This document shows positions 33,948-42,884 of a stretch of 64,000 bases of DNA, in pieces. Positions within the stretch are counted from its first letter, which is position 1. The number at the start of each line of letters is the position of its first letter. The translations under genes were made by a program, and so were the position numbers. Source of the DNA: CAMDPA01 sp964574325 (GTDB lineage: Bacteria; Pseudomonadota; Alphaproteobacteria; Rhizobiales; Hyphomicrobiaceae); NCBI GenBank assembly GCA_964574325.1, contig CAZNMY010000009.1:31595-95594 (forward strand). The letters run 5' to 3'. Under the pieces are notes generated by a model. That model ran no database searches. It saw only the letters and a program-made list of their open reading frames with translations, and was not told the origin of the DNA.

Positions 33948-34059
33948 CGTTCCCGGACGAGGCGCAGCCGAGAGCCGGGACCTTTACACTTCTGAAACGT
34001 GCAAAGACCCCGGCGCTTCAGGCTCCGACCGCGACGGCCGGAGCGTTCGTCCGGGAACG
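33948..34059. repeat. 112-bp inverted-repeat element between two hydrolase genes
   Basis: Perfect 13-base arms CGTTCCCGGACGA (33948-33960) and TCGTCCGGGAACG (34047-34059) enclose a second, imperfect pair of arms near 33975 and 34005 (CCGGGACCTTTACAC and GTGCAAAGACCCCGG). The element would fold into a long branched hairpin and fills nearly the whole gap. It resembles the dispersed palindromic elements common in rhizobial genomes and may also end transcription. Confidence 0.75.
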
Positions 34060-34073
34060 TGATGATCAGTTCC

Positions 34074-35354
34074 CTAAATCGCCATCGCCTGCGGCAGAAT
34101 CGGCGCGGTCGCGTCGTAGCGCTTGCCTTCGCGCAGACAGAACGAAGGCTGCAGCAGCCGCTCGGCGATCACCTCGGTCTTCTCGTTGTCGAAGAGGCGG
34201 AACTTGCCGCGCAGATCGTCGAGGACCGAGATATCCGCCACCACGCCCGGTTTCAGCGTGCCGAGTTCGCCCTCGAGCTTGATCATCTTTGCCGGGTTGA
34301 CGGTGACCATCTCCACGACGCGCTTCAGATCGATGCCGAGCGCGAGCATCGACGTCATCGCCTGCGTCAGGCTGAACCGTGCCTGGCCCGCGAACGGATG
34401 GTTCTCCGCATCCGGGTGCAGACCGCCCGGCGTGCCCGGCGGCGGCGGGACGTAGGTGTTGTAGCCGTGCATGTCCGCGCCGAGCGTGTCGGGAATGATG
34501 CCGGCCCCGATCGCGATTTTGGCGAGCCGGTAGGAGAAGTGACTGCCATGGCCCACGTCCGTCTTGAGGCCCATGTCGAGCGCCTTGCGCACGATCTCGT
34601 GCACCTTGCCGTTCTTGTCGACGAAGCCGCCGGGATGGCGCGTGAACGGATGCGCGAGGATGTCGCCGGGACGCAGCAGCTTCACGACCTGCTCGATGAT
34701 CGTATCGGCGTCGATGCCCCGCGCGCCTTCGGGCGGCAGCTCCCAGAGCTGGCCGAAGTGGATATAGAGCGGGATGTCCGCTTCACGCGCGATCGCCGCG
34801 GATTTCTCGATCACCTTCGTGCCGAACCGGGCGAAACCGCCGATCTCCGCGTGGCCCTTCACGCCCTTGACGAGGTCTGCGTTCTCTCGGGCGGCCTTCA
34901 CCGTTGCCGCCTGATCCATCAGGTTGGGCGCGTAGAGATCGGGATAGTAGTGGCCTTCCATACCACCGACGAGATAGGCCGAGATGAACGCGACGACCCG
35001 CGTCTTCGCCGGCGCGACGATGAAATGGCGGAAGCCCGGCAGCGTCATGCACGACGGGCCGCCCTGATCGATCAGGCAGGTCACGCCGCTCTCGACGCCG
35101 CACATATCGGCATCGAGCCCGAACCGGCCGGTGACGTACTTGTAGACGTGCGCATGCGTGTCGATCATGCCGGGAATGACGAGCTTGCCGCGGGCGTCGA
35201 TCACCGACTTCGCCGAAGACGGCAGAGTGTCCTTCTTGACCGCGGCGATTTTCCCGTTTGCGATCGCGATGTCCATTGCGCCGTCGATGCCGGATGCGGG
35301 GCAGATCACGTGACCACCCTGGAGCAGGGTGTCGTAGGCTGGCGTCGTACTCAT
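34074..35354 (-). CDS. Amidohydrolase / deacetylase family metal-dependent hydrolase
   Basis: 426 residues from ATG 35354, with AAGGAGACG upstream. The dihydroorotase/deacetylase-type amidohydrolase layout is clear: a small beta-sandwich (LLQGGHVICPASG), the metal motif in PGMIDTHAHVY, histidines in LYIHFGQL, LAHPFTRH and GHGSHFSY, and an aspartate in GADMHGYNT. The C-terminal part of the sandwich is GTLKPGVVADISVLD. It probably hydrolyses a cyclic amide or an N-acyl compound in the cytoplasm. It lies about 100 bases after livF on the same strand, so the imported substrate of that transporter is a likely substrate here. Confidence 0.85.
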   Translation of the reverse strand: MSTTPAYDTLLQGGHVICPASGIDGAMDIAIANGKIAAVKKDTLPSSAKSVIDARGKLVIPGMIDTHAHVYKYVTGRFGLDADMCGVESGVTCLIDQGGPSCMTLPGFRHFIVAPAKTRVVAFISAYLVGGMEGHYYPDLYAPNLMDQAATVKAARENADLVKGVKGHAEIGGFARFGTKVIEKSAAIAREADIPLYIHFGQLWELPPEGARGIDADTIIEQVVKLLRPGDILAHPFTRHPGGFVDKNGKVHEIVRKALDMGLKTDVGHGSHFSYRLAKIAIGAGIIPDTLGADMHGYNTYVPPPPGTPGGLHPDAENHPFAGQARFSLTQAMTSMLALGIDLKRVVEMVTVNPAKMIKLEGELGTLKPGVVADISVLDDLRGKFRLFDNEKTEVIAERLLQPSFCLREGKRYDATAPILPQAMAI

Positions 35355-35456
35355 GTTGCGTCTCCTTCGTCGTGTCGGCAGCGAATGCTCGCGGCCCATA
35401 GATCCATTCAGAGCTTACGGTTCAATCAGCCGTCAACTCGAATTCCAATCGGCAGA

Positions 35457-36161
35457 TCACATTCCCAGATAGGCGCTCCGGACGTGTGGATTGTCGAGGA
35501 GTTCCTCCCCGGTGCCCGTCAGCGTCACGCTCCCTTGCTCGAGCACGTAGGCGCGGTCGCACAGATCCAACGCCGCGAAGGCATTCTGCTCGACCATGAC
35601 GACGGTCACTCCGTCAGCGCGAACCTGACGGATGATGTCGAATGTGGCATCGACGATGTTGGGCGCAAGACCGAGCGATGGCTCGTCGAACAATACCAGT
35701 TTGGGCCGCGACATCAGCGCGCGGCTGATCGCGAGCATCTGCTGCTCGCCGCCCGACAACGTTCCCGCGGCCTGATCCTGCCGCTGCCGCAGGATCGGAA
35801 AGCGCTCGAGCATGCTCTCCATGTCCTCCGCGATGCCTTGCGCGTCGCGGCGCAGATAGCAGCCCATCTCGAGGTTCTCGCGCACGGTCATGTGCGGGAA
35901 GACGCGCCGCCCCTCCGGGCAATGCGAAATGCCGAGTTGGAGGATTTCGTGCGGCGGCGCCCCCGCGATGTCGCGGCCTTCGAATGTGATCCGTCCGGAG
36001 GCCGGTTTGACGAGGCCCGAGATCGTCTTGAGCGTCGTCGATTTTCCCGCGCCGTTGGCGCCGATCAGAACCACGAGCTCCCCGGTCCGGACGTCGATCG
36101 AAAGCGAGCGAACCGCCTGGACCTTGCCGTAGTTGCACTGCAGGCCTTCAACGACGAGCAT
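35457..36161 (-). CDS. livF: Branched-chain amino acid-type ABC importer, ATPase LivF
   Basis: 234 residues. Walker A is LIGANGAGKSTTLKTISG, the signature LSGGEQQMLAISRAL, Walker B LVLFDEPSLGLAP, and the switch region VMVEQNAF. The ISHCPEGRRVFPHMTVRENL segment and the short form without an extra C-terminal helix mark LivF rather than LivG. It overlaps livG by 14 bases and closes the transporter operon, followed by hydrolase genes. It is cytoplasmic and pairs with LivG on the LivHM membrane dimer. Confidence 0.93.
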   Translation of the reverse strand: MLVVEGLQCNYGKVQAVRSLSIDVRTGELVVLIGANGAGKSTTLKTISGLVKPASGRITFEGRDIAGAPPHEILQLGISHCPEGRRVFPHMTVRENLEMGCYLRRDAQGIAEDMESMLERFPILRQRQDQAAGTLSGGEQQMLAISRALMSRPKLVLFDEPSLGLAPNIVDATFDIIRQVRADGVTVVMVEQNAFAALDLCDRAYVLEQGSVTLTGTGEELLDNPHVRSAYLGM

Positions 36162-36939
36162 GAGTGGACCTCTCGCCGAGATAGGCCTTGATCACGTCCG
36201 TGTTGCGCTGGATCGCCTCCGGCGTTCCGTCGGCGATGATGATGCCCTGGTTGAGACAGATCACGCGATCGGACGCGCCCATCACCGTGCGCATGTCGTG
36301 CTCGACCAGCAGCACCGTTATGTCGCGCTTCCTGATGCGCGAGATGGTTTCCACGAAACTCGCTTTCTCCGCCGGGTTCATGCCGGAGACCGGCTCGTCC
36401 AGCAGCAGGATCCTGGGGCCTGCCGCGAGCGCGATGGCGACTTCGAGCAGCCGCTGCTCGCCGTAAGGCAGCGACGCCGCGGGCTCTTTTGAGCGAGCGG
36501 TTATGCCGACGAAGTCCAGCACCTCGCGCGCGGCCTCCTCCAGCCGTCGCTCGTCGGCCTGAACACGCGACTGCCCGAGCATGATCGCGAGCGGCGTCTG
36601 CGCCGAGCGCTTGTGCAGCCCCACGAGTACGTTCTCGAACGCCGAAAGTCCGCCGAACAGGCTCGTCTTCTGAAACGAGCGCACGACACCCAGCCGCGAG
36701 ATCGCGTCGGGACTGAGTCCGTTCAGCCGCTGCCCCCGATAGACGACGTCGCCGCTGGAAGGCTGCAGATAGCCGGTGATGGCGTTGAAAGCGGAGGTCT
36801 TGCCGGCGCCGTTCGGGCCGATCAGCGAAAGGACCTCGCCCTCGTGCACGTCGAACGTCATGCTGGACACGGCGAGCAATCCGCCGAAGCGGATCGACAT
36901 CTGGTTCACGGACAATAGGGGGATCGCTGTGCCGGTCAT
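36148..36939 (-). CDS. livG: Branched-chain amino acid-type ABC importer, ATPase LivG
   Basis: 263 residues. Walker A is LIGPNGAGKTSAFNAITGYL, the signature-equivalent SLPYGEQRLLEVAIAL, Walker B ILLLDEPVSGMNP, and the switch is in LVEHDMRTVMG. The variant signature LPYGEQ and the C-terminal ADGTPEAIQRNTDVIKAYLG extension are typical of LivG. It overlaps livM by 4 bases (ATGA) and livF by 14, so translation is coupled. Confidence 0.93.
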   Translation of the reverse strand: MTGTAIPLLSVNQMSIRFGGLLAVSSMTFDVHEGEVLSLIGPNGAGKTSAFNAITGYLQPSSGDVVYRGQRLNGLSPDAISRLGVVRSFQKTSLFGGLSAFENVLVGLHKRSAQTPLAIMLGQSRVQADERRLEEAAREVLDFVGITARSKEPAASLPYGEQRLLEVAIALAAGPRILLLDEPVSGMNPAEKASFVETISRIRKRDITVLLVEHDMRTVMGASDRVICLNQGIIIADGTPEAIQRNTDVIKAYLGERSTHARR

Positions 36940-37973
36940 TCGCCCGCACTCCCCATTTCAGGGCGCGAGGCTGCTGGTCCATCCGCTGTCCGGCGCGACT
37001 GCCACCAGTTCCGCAGGGCCGGCACGATTCCCATCGGCAGGAAGTAGACGACCAGCACCATGACGACGCCGTAGACGATCCACTGAACTTCCGGCTTGAT
37101 CGCCATCCCGCGCAGCACCTCCGGGATCAGCCCGAAGATGAAGCCGCCGACGATCGGCCCCGCCAGCGTGCCCTTGCCGCCGGTCACGACCATGATCACC
37201 ATCGTGACCGTATAGACGAACAGGAAGATGTCCGGGTCGACGATGCGGATGTAGTGCGTGTAGAGCACGCCGGCCGCCCCCGCCATCGCCGCCGAAACGA
37301 CCGTCGCCAGCACGAGATACCGGGTGACGTCGATGCCGACCGACATCGCCAGCGGCTCGTTCTCGCGCAGCGCGATCATCGCCCGGCCCGCCCGCGACGA
37401 CACCAGCCGCGAGATGATGATGAAACACACCGTGGCGACCGCCAGCACGAGCCAATAGAAGGCGGGCTTTCTGAGGAAGGCGATCTCCGCACTGCCCAAT
37501 CCGAGCCGGAGCACGGGAATGTTGTTGAGCGCCATCGGCCCTTGCGTCAGCTCGACCCAGTTCACGGCGACGAGCCGCACGACTTCCGCAAAACTGATCG
37601 ACACGATCACGAAATAGGCCCCGCGCACGCGAAACGCGAGCCGCCCGATCGCCCATCCCGTGAATGCAGCCGCTGCGATGCCGACGAGCATCGCGAACCA
37701 CACGGGTTTGGGCGACATGCCCACGGGAATGCCGCCCGGCAGCGTGATCTCGAAACCGAGCGACGTCAGGGCGCTGCCGTACGCGCCGATGCCGAAGAAT
37801 GCGACATGGCCGAGCGACAGTTGTCCCGTATAGCCGAGCAGCAGATTGAGGCTCATCGCGGCGATGATGAAGATGCCGGTCGTGATGAGGATGTGCAGAT
37901 AGTAGGAATCGGTCATCCACAATGGCACCGACACCAGCAGCGCGAGAAAAGCCGGAGGGAAGTACTGCATCAT
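36936..37973 (-). CDS. livM: Branched-chain amino acid-type ABC importer, permease LivM
   Basis: 345 residues from ATG 37973, with GAGGGAG upstream; the frame runs far upstream through livH in another frame, which is not coding. About nine to ten membrane helices are visible. The family segments are LNLLLGYTGQLSLGHVAFFGIGAYG, RGAYFVIVSISFAEVVRL, and the ATPase-contact loop RAGRAMIALRENEPLAMSVGID. It forms the membrane channel with LivH. Its start overlaps the end of livH by 4 bases. Confidence 0.92.
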   Translation of the reverse strand: MMQYFPPAFLALLVSVPLWMTDSYYLHILITTGIFIIAAMSLNLLLGYTGQLSLGHVAFFGIGAYGSALTSLGFEITLPGGIPVGMSPKPVWFAMLVGIAAAAFTGWAIGRLAFRVRGAYFVIVSISFAEVVRLVAVNWVELTQGPMALNNIPVLRLGLGSAEIAFLRKPAFYWLVLAVATVCFIIISRLVSSRAGRAMIALRENEPLAMSVGIDVTRYLVLATVVSAAMAGAAGVLYTHYIRIVDPDIFLFVYTVTMVIMVVTGGKGTLAGPIVGGFIFGLIPEVLRGMAIKPEVQWIVYGVVMVLVVYFLPMGIVPALRNWWQSRRTADGPAASRPEMGSAGE

Positions 37974-38842
37974 CCGATGCGCTCCCTCTGTGCGAAGAGG
38001 CCGGTCGGTTTGACGAGCAGAATGATGATGATGAGCACGAAGCCCATTGCGTCTCGATATCCCGACGAGATGTAGCCCGCGCCGAGCTCCTCCGCGAAAG
38101 CGAGGATGAAGCCGCCGATGGTCGCGCCTGCGATGTTGCCGAGCCCGCCGAGGATCACGATCGCGAACGCCTTGGCCGCGGCGAGGTCGCCCATCGTCGG
38201 ATTGACGACGAAGACGGGCCCGAGCAACGCGCCGCCGGCAGCCGCGAGACCAGAGCCGAGCGCGAACGTCGCGGTGTGCATTCGGTCGATGCGAACGCCC
38301 ATCAGTGCGGCGGTGTCGCGGTCCTGGAACGTCGCGCGCATCGCCTTTCCGAGCTTGGTCCTGTTCACGACCGCATAGGCCGCGAAGATCAGACCCACGG
38401 CCGTGACCAGAACGAACACCCGCAGCCACGACACCGACAGCGGACCGACCACCAGCGGTGCCGCAGGAAACGGATTGGGAACCGACAGGGCGACGCCCGA
38501 CCAGATCAGCTGCTCGGTATTCTGCATTGCGATCCAGGCGCCGATCATCACCAGCATCGTCGTGTCGATGTCCGCCCCGCGCAGCCGGCCGAGCAGCAGC
38601 ATCTCGATGGTCGCGCCGAGTGCTGCACCGAGCACCATCGACAGCAGCAGCGCGAGGAAGAAGTTCATCCCCACCGGCACGACCAGCGCATACATGCAGT
38701 ACGCGCCGAAAGCGTAAAGTTCGCCGTGGGTGAAGTTCACGACGCGCATGATGCCGAAAATCAGCGTCAGGCCGATGCCAAGCAGAGCATAGGTGCCGCC
38801 GAGCATGAGCGCATTGAGGCAATGCTGAAGTAGCTGGTCCAA
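37970..38842 (-). CDS. livH: Branched-chain amino acid-type ABC importer, permease LivH
   Basis: 290 residues from a TTG at 38842 (GGGGCG upstream), reading LDQLLQHCLNALMLGGTYALL, the normal LivH N-terminus. An in-frame ATG at 38971 would add 43 residues that merely translate the two intergenic repeats and is rejected. About eight helices follow, with the family segments GIMRVVNFTHGELYAFGAY and the coupling loop GKAMRATFQDRDTAALMGVR. It forms the channel with LivM. The 3' end overlaps livM by 4 bases. Confidence 0.88.
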   Translation of the reverse strand: MDQLLQHCLNALMLGGTYALLGIGLTLIFGIMRVVNFTHGELYAFGAYCMYALVVPVGMNFFLALLLSMVLGAALGATIEMLLLGRLRGADIDTTMLVMIGAWIAMQNTEQLIWSGVALSVPNPFPAAPLVVGPLSVSWLRVFVLVTAVGLIFAAYAVVNRTKLGKAMRATFQDRDTAALMGVRIDRMHTATFALGSGLAAAGGALLGPVFVVNPTMGDLAAAKAFAIVILGGLGNIAGATIGGFILAFAEELGAGYISSGYRDAMGFVLIIIILLVKPTGLFAQRERIG

Positions 38843-38869
38843 GCGCGTTTTCGCCCCGAGCTTATCGTT

Positions 38870-38896
38870 GGTGTCAGACCCTCCGGGTCTGACACC
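38870..38896. repeat. 27-bp palindrome (copy 1)
   Basis: Twelve-base arms GGTGTCAGACCC and GGGTCTGACACC are separated by three bases. The same element, with GGGG/CCCC ends, occurs at 54858-54884 and twice inside alaS. It lies 27 bases upstream of the livH start in the leader between the binding-protein and livH genes. Confidence 0.9.
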
Positions 38897-38931
38897 AGGC
38901 GGAATCCGAAATGGTAGACCTGTTTTCGAGC

Positions 38932-39032
38932 CGTAGGTTGGGTCGAGCCCTGCGAGGCCCAACATTCCCACGGTGTGCCGCGAATTGTTGGGCCGCGGCC
39001 CGCATAAAGTGCGGACCTTGACCCAACCTACG
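38932..39032. repeat. MITE-like element with terminal inverted repeats (copy 1, 101 bp)
   Basis: The ends CGTAGGTTGGGTCGAG and CTTGACCCAACCTACG are inverted repeats (15 of 16 bases). The interior contains further palindromic words (GGGCCGCGGCCC). The same family, inverted, is at 54708-54799, and a third member with the CGTAGGTCGGGTCAAG ends is at 61239-61335. No transposase gene is associated. It sits between the binding-protein gene and livH, so it may influence the transcript between them. Confidence 0.85.
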
Positions 39033-39052
39033 TGGAAGTCCTCCAGGCCCCC

Positions 39053-40204
39053 TCACATGCGCGTGACTTTGCCGTTGGCGATCTTGATCAGATAGACGCT
39101 CGGCACGTTCTGCGCGCTCTCCTTGCCGGCGGGACCTTGCTTGATGAAGGCGATGTCGCCGTTGATGCCTTTGACCTTAACGCCCCACAGCGCCTTCTGG
39201 ATCGCGGCCGGCTCGGCCTTGCCGGCGGCCTTGATCGCAGCGACGATCGTGGTGATGCCGTCCCAGCCGCGGAAGCCCTCGGTGAGCCCGCCGATCTGAT
39301 GACCACGCGCTTTCCACTCCTTGACGAAGCTGACGGCGAGCTCGGGGTTCTTCACCGCTTCAGGGAACCACGGCGTGAAGAACACGAGATGGTAGGACTC
39401 GTCGGCCGCGCCGCCGGCCTGCTGGATGAGCTGGTCGGGCGAGTTCGATCCCCCAGTCGTGATGATGCGCGCCTTGAGCTGCTGCTCTTTCGCCTGCCGC
39501 AGGATCAGCGTGATCTGCTCGACTGCGGTCGTGACGAACACCGTGTCGCCGCCCGACGCCTTGATCTTGGCGAGCTGCGCGGAGAAGTCGACGGCCTTCG
39601 GATCCATCAGCTCCGTGGCGCCGATCGCGACGCCAGCGGCCTTCAGCATCTTCGTGAATTCCTGCGATGCGCCGAGGCCGAAATCGTTGTTTGTGGCGAG
39701 GAAGTCGGCCTTCTTGATGCCGAGCTTCTTGACCAGCGGCTCGAACGCGCGGGCTTCCATTTCCGATGTCGGGCTGATGCGGAAGATGAACGGATTGCCC
39801 GACGTGGTGATCTTGCCCGACGACGACGTCTCCACCAGCATCGGCACGCCGTGCTCCTCGAGCTTCGGCATGACGGCGAGTGTCAGCGTGGAACTCCACG
39901 CGCCCAGCATCACCGGAACCTTGTCCTTGGTGATGAGCTTCTCGGCGGTCGATACGGCTTCGGTCGGATTCGACTTGTTGTCCTCGACGACCAGTTGGAT
40001 CTTGCGGCCCAATACGCCGCCGGCCTTGTTGATTTCGTCCTCGGCGATCTTGGCGCCTTGGGTCACGTAGTTGCCGGACGCGGCGAACGCGCCCGTCAGC
40101 GGCTGCGTGACGCCGATCTTGATCGTGTTCTGAGCGGTTGCGGGCGTGGCGAGCGCCATGAAAACCGCCGCCGCCAGAATTTGGGCCGAGCCGTGCTTGA
40201 GCAT
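39053..40204 (-). CDS. Periplasmic substrate-binding protein of the Liv-type importer
   Basis: 383 residues. A signal peptide (ILAAAVFMALATPATAQ) is followed by the start of a periplasmic binding protein of the leucine/amide family (TIKIGVTQPLTGAFAASGNYVTQGAKIAEDEINKAGG), with VEDNKSNPTEAVSTAEKLI and LVETSSSGKITTSGNPFIFR later. It captures the substrate and delivers it to LivHMGF. It is first in the operon, separated from livH by 210 bases that carry two repeat elements. The binding-site residues do not by themselves identify the ligand; the downstream amidohydrolase suggests an amide or cyclic compound rather than a plain branched-chain amino acid. Confidence 0.9.
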   Translation of the reverse strand: MLKHGSAQILAAAVFMALATPATAQNTIKIGVTQPLTGAFAASGNYVTQGAKIAEDEINKAGGVLGRKIQLVVEDNKSNPTEAVSTAEKLITKDKVPVMLGAWSSTLTLAVMPKLEEHGVPMLVETSSSGKITTSGNPFIFRISPTSEMEARAFEPLVKKLGIKKADFLATNNDFGLGASQEFTKMLKAAGVAIGATELMDPKAVDFSAQLAKIKASGGDTVFVTTAVEQITLILRQAKEQQLKARIITTGGSNSPDQLIQQAGGAADESYHLVFFTPWFPEAVKNPELAVSFVKEWKARGHQIGGLTEGFRGWDGITTIVAAIKAAGKAEPAAIQKALWGVKVKGINGDIAFIKQGPAGKESAQNVPSVYLIKIANGKVTRM

Positions 40205-40461
40205 CTTGCTACTCCGAATTGTGATATTCAGCAGGTCATTTTGCGTGCGGCGTCACTATGGCAGAGGTCGACATGCTGGCAAGTCAAGAAATTGCGCAAA
40301 AACTCGAACTGCCTCATTGGTATGCAGTTGCCTCATTCATGTCCAGTCACGTTCTCTTTGCGCCGCTTGCGAGCCCTGCGAGATAGAGGTGGACGTTGGA
40401 TATCCCGAGGCTATCTTGGCCAGCTCTTCGAAGCGCCGCGTGCGCTGCGTGGGCGTAGTCG

Positions 40462-42855
40462 ATGAAATGGGGAGCGGCCACAGCGGCCGATGTCAGATTG
40501 ACTGAGCAGGGCAACTCGACCGGGCAAGGCATCGGCGCGCCGTTGAAGCGCAAAGAGGACGATCGCTATCTGCGCGGCCAGGGCCGTTTCGTGGCCGACC
40601 TGACCATCCCCGGAATGCAGGAGGTGGCTTTCCTGCGCTCGCCCGTGGCGCATGCGCAGATTCGCGGCATCAGCATTCCCGAAGAGTTCAAATCGCAGGT
40701 GTTCCTGGCGGCCGACCTCGCAGGTGTGGCAGCGATCCGCGCCGACACCGCGCTTCCCGGCTTCAAGTCGTCGCTGCAGCCGATCCTCGCGTCGGACAAG
40801 GTGCGCCACGTCGGAGAGCCCGTTGCGATGTGCATCGCAGCGAGCCGCGCAGAGGCCGAGGATATCGCGGCCCGGATCGACGTCGACTACGAGGTGCTTC
40901 CGGCCGTCACCGACATGCTCGCTGCGTTGCGCCCCGACGCGCCTCTGCTGCACGAGCAGTGGGGCGACAACGTATTCCTGACCACCAGCACGGATGTCGA
41001 TTTCGACGCCGCGATTGCCAGCGCTGCCTTCAAGGTAGAGCGCGAACTGCGCACCGCGCGGCAGGTCATGAGCCCGATGGAGGGCCGCGGCGTCATTGCC
41101 GAATGGGATTCGCGCGTCGGCCAGATCGTCGTCACGAGCTCGACCCAGCAGCCGCACATCGTCCGTTCCGGCCTCGCCGAGTGTCTGGGCCTCGACGAAG
41201 GCCAGATCCGTGTCATCGCTCCCGATGTCGGCGGCGGCTTCGGCTACAAGGGTGTCCTGCTCGGCGAGGAAGTGGCGCTGGCCTGGGCCGCCAAGCGCCT
41301 CGGCGTAGCCTTGCGCTGGATCGAGGATCGCCGCGAGAACCTCACCGCCGGCGCCGACTGCCGCGAGCACCACTATAAACTCACCGCCTATGCCGACAGC
41401 CGCGGCCGCCTGCTCGCGCTCGATTGCGAGGCGACAGTCGATGCCGGCGCCTACTCCGCATATCCCTTTTCCGCGTGCCTCGAGGCAGGCCAGGTCGGCA
41501 GCATCCTGCCGGGCCTCTACGACTTCCCGCACTATCGCTGCAAGACGATCACGGCAGCCACCAACAAGCCGCCGATCCTGCCCTATCGCGGCGTCGCACG
41601 CACCGGCGTGTGCTTCGCGCTCGAAGTGACGCTCGACGCGTTGGCGCGCGAAGCCGGCGTCGAGCCCACGGAATTGCGCGCCCGAAGCCTCGTCAAACCC
41701 GAGCAGATGCCGTTCGACAACATCGCCAAGCGCCACTTCGATTCCGGCGACTATCCGGAAGCCCTGCGCCGCGCCATCGAAGCGATCGGCCTCGAACGCG
41801 TCCGCGAGCGGCAGGCGCGCGGCGAGCCGGATGGCCGGAGGATCGGCCTCGGTCTCGCGATGTATTCCGAGCAGGCCGGCCACGGCACCAGCGTCTATGC
41901 GTCCTGGGGAATCCCGTTCGTGCCCGGCCACGAGCAATGCCACGCCCGCTTCACGCCCGATGGCGGCCTCGAAATCCGTATCGGCGCGCACAGCCACGGA
42001 CAGGGCCTGGAAACGACGCTGTCCCAGGTCGCCCATTCGATCCTCGGCGTGCCGCACGATCACATCAAGGTCAGCCATGGCGACACCGGGCTGTCGCCGT
42101 ACTCCACCGGCACGTGGGGCTCGCGCTGCATGATCATGTCGGGAGGCGCGGTCGCCGCAGCTTGCGATCAACTCGCCGAACGCGTGCTGCGCATCGGTGC
42201 GAAGTTGCTGCAGGCGCGGCAGGCCGACGTGCGCCTCGAAGCTGGCTTCGTCGTCTCGTCCACCGCCAGGATCGCGGTTGCCGATATCGCCCGCACCTTC
42301 TATCGCCGCCCGCAGGACTTGCCCGCGGACGTCGATCCCGGCGGTCTCGAAGTCGTCGCCGGCTACAAGGCCAAGCGCGACACCGGCACGTTCAGCTACG
42401 CCGCGCACGCCGCGGTCGTCGCCGTCGATACGGAGACCGGCGCGGTCGAGATGCTCGATTACGTCGTGGTCGAGGATGGTGGCACGCTCGTCAATCCGAT
42501 GATCGTCGATGGCCAGATCATCGGCGGCATCGCGCAAGGGGTCGGCACCGCGTTCTACGAGGAGATGCCGTACGACGCGCAAGGCCAGCCGCTCGGCACC
42601 ACGCTCGCCGAGTATCTGCTACCCGGCTCCGGCGAGATGCCGCGCGTCCGCATCATCCATATGGAGACGCCGTCGCCGTACACGCGCTTCGGCCAGAAGG
42701 GCCTTGGCGAAGGTGGCGCCATCGCGCCGCCGGCAGCGCTGACCAACGCGATCAACGATGCGCTGAAGGACCTCGGCGCGGAGCTGCTGTGCTCTCCCGT
42801 CACGCCTCAGCGCATCGTGGCCGCGCTCGCCGCTTCCCGCCACGCTCACGGCTGA
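40462..42855 (+). CDS. Xanthine dehydrogenase/aldehyde oxidase-family molybdopterin-binding subunit
   Basis: 797 residues. It begins GIGAPLKRKEDDRYLRGQGRFVADL and continues with HVGEPVAMCIA and the molybdopterin-binding segments PDVGGGFGYKG, LPYRGVARTGVCFALE and GTWGSRCMIMSGGAV. The catalytic glutamate is in QKGLGEGGAIAPPAAL. The active-site loop lacks the VAYRCSFR of true CO dehydrogenase, so it is an aldehyde-oxidase-like hydroxylase. The FAD and 2Fe-2S subunits that normally accompany it are absent from the neighbourhood. ATG 40462 has a poor ribosome site; a TTG at 40498 is an alternative start. It is divergent from the Liv operon. Confidence 0.88.
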   Translation: MKWGAATAADVRLTEQGNSTGQGIGAPLKRKEDDRYLRGQGRFVADLTIPGMQEVAFLRSPVAHAQIRGISIPEEFKSQVFLAADLAGVAAIRADTALPGFKSSLQPILASDKVRHVGEPVAMCIAASRAEAEDIAARIDVDYEVLPAVTDMLAALRPDAPLLHEQWGDNVFLTTSTDVDFDAAIASAAFKVERELRTARQVMSPMEGRGVIAEWDSRVGQIVVTSSTQQPHIVRSGLAECLGLDEGQIRVIAPDVGGGFGYKGVLLGEEVALAWAAKRLGVALRWIEDRRENLTAGADCREHHYKLTAYADSRGRLLALDCEATVDAGAYSAYPFSACLEAGQVGSILPGLYDFPHYRCKTITAATNKPPILPYRGVARTGVCFALEVTLDALAREAGVEPTELRARSLVKPEQMPFDNIAKRHFDSGDYPEALRRAIEAIGLERVRERQARGEPDGRRIGLGLAMYSEQAGHGTSVYASWGIPFVPGHEQCHARFTPDGGLEIRIGAHSHGQGLETTLSQVAHSILGVPHDHIKVSHGDTGLSPYSTGTWGSRCMIMSGGAVAAACDQLAERVLRIGAKLLQARQADVRLEAGFVVSSTARIAVADIARTFYRRPQDLPADVDPGGLEVVAGYKAKRDTGTFSYAAHAAVVAVDTETGAVEMLDYVVVEDGGTLVNPMIVDGQIIGGIAQGVGTAFYEEMPYDAQGQPLGTTLAEYLLPGSGEMPRVRIIHMETPSPYTRFGQKGLGEGGAIAPPAALTNAINDALKDLGAELLCSPVTPQRIVAALAASRHAHG

Positions 42856-42884
42856 AGCTCTGCAGCGGCCGGAGGCGGAGCAGC

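Noticed and set aside
38843..38971. A 43-residue N-terminal extension of LivH from ATG 38971
   Set aside because: It is only the translation of the 27-bp palindrome and part of the MITE-like element; the TTG at 38842 gives a normal LivH start.
40462..42855. Carbon monoxide dehydrogenase large subunit (CoxL form I)
   Set aside because: The diagnostic active-site loop with VAYRCSFR is absent, and no coxM/coxS genes are adjacent.
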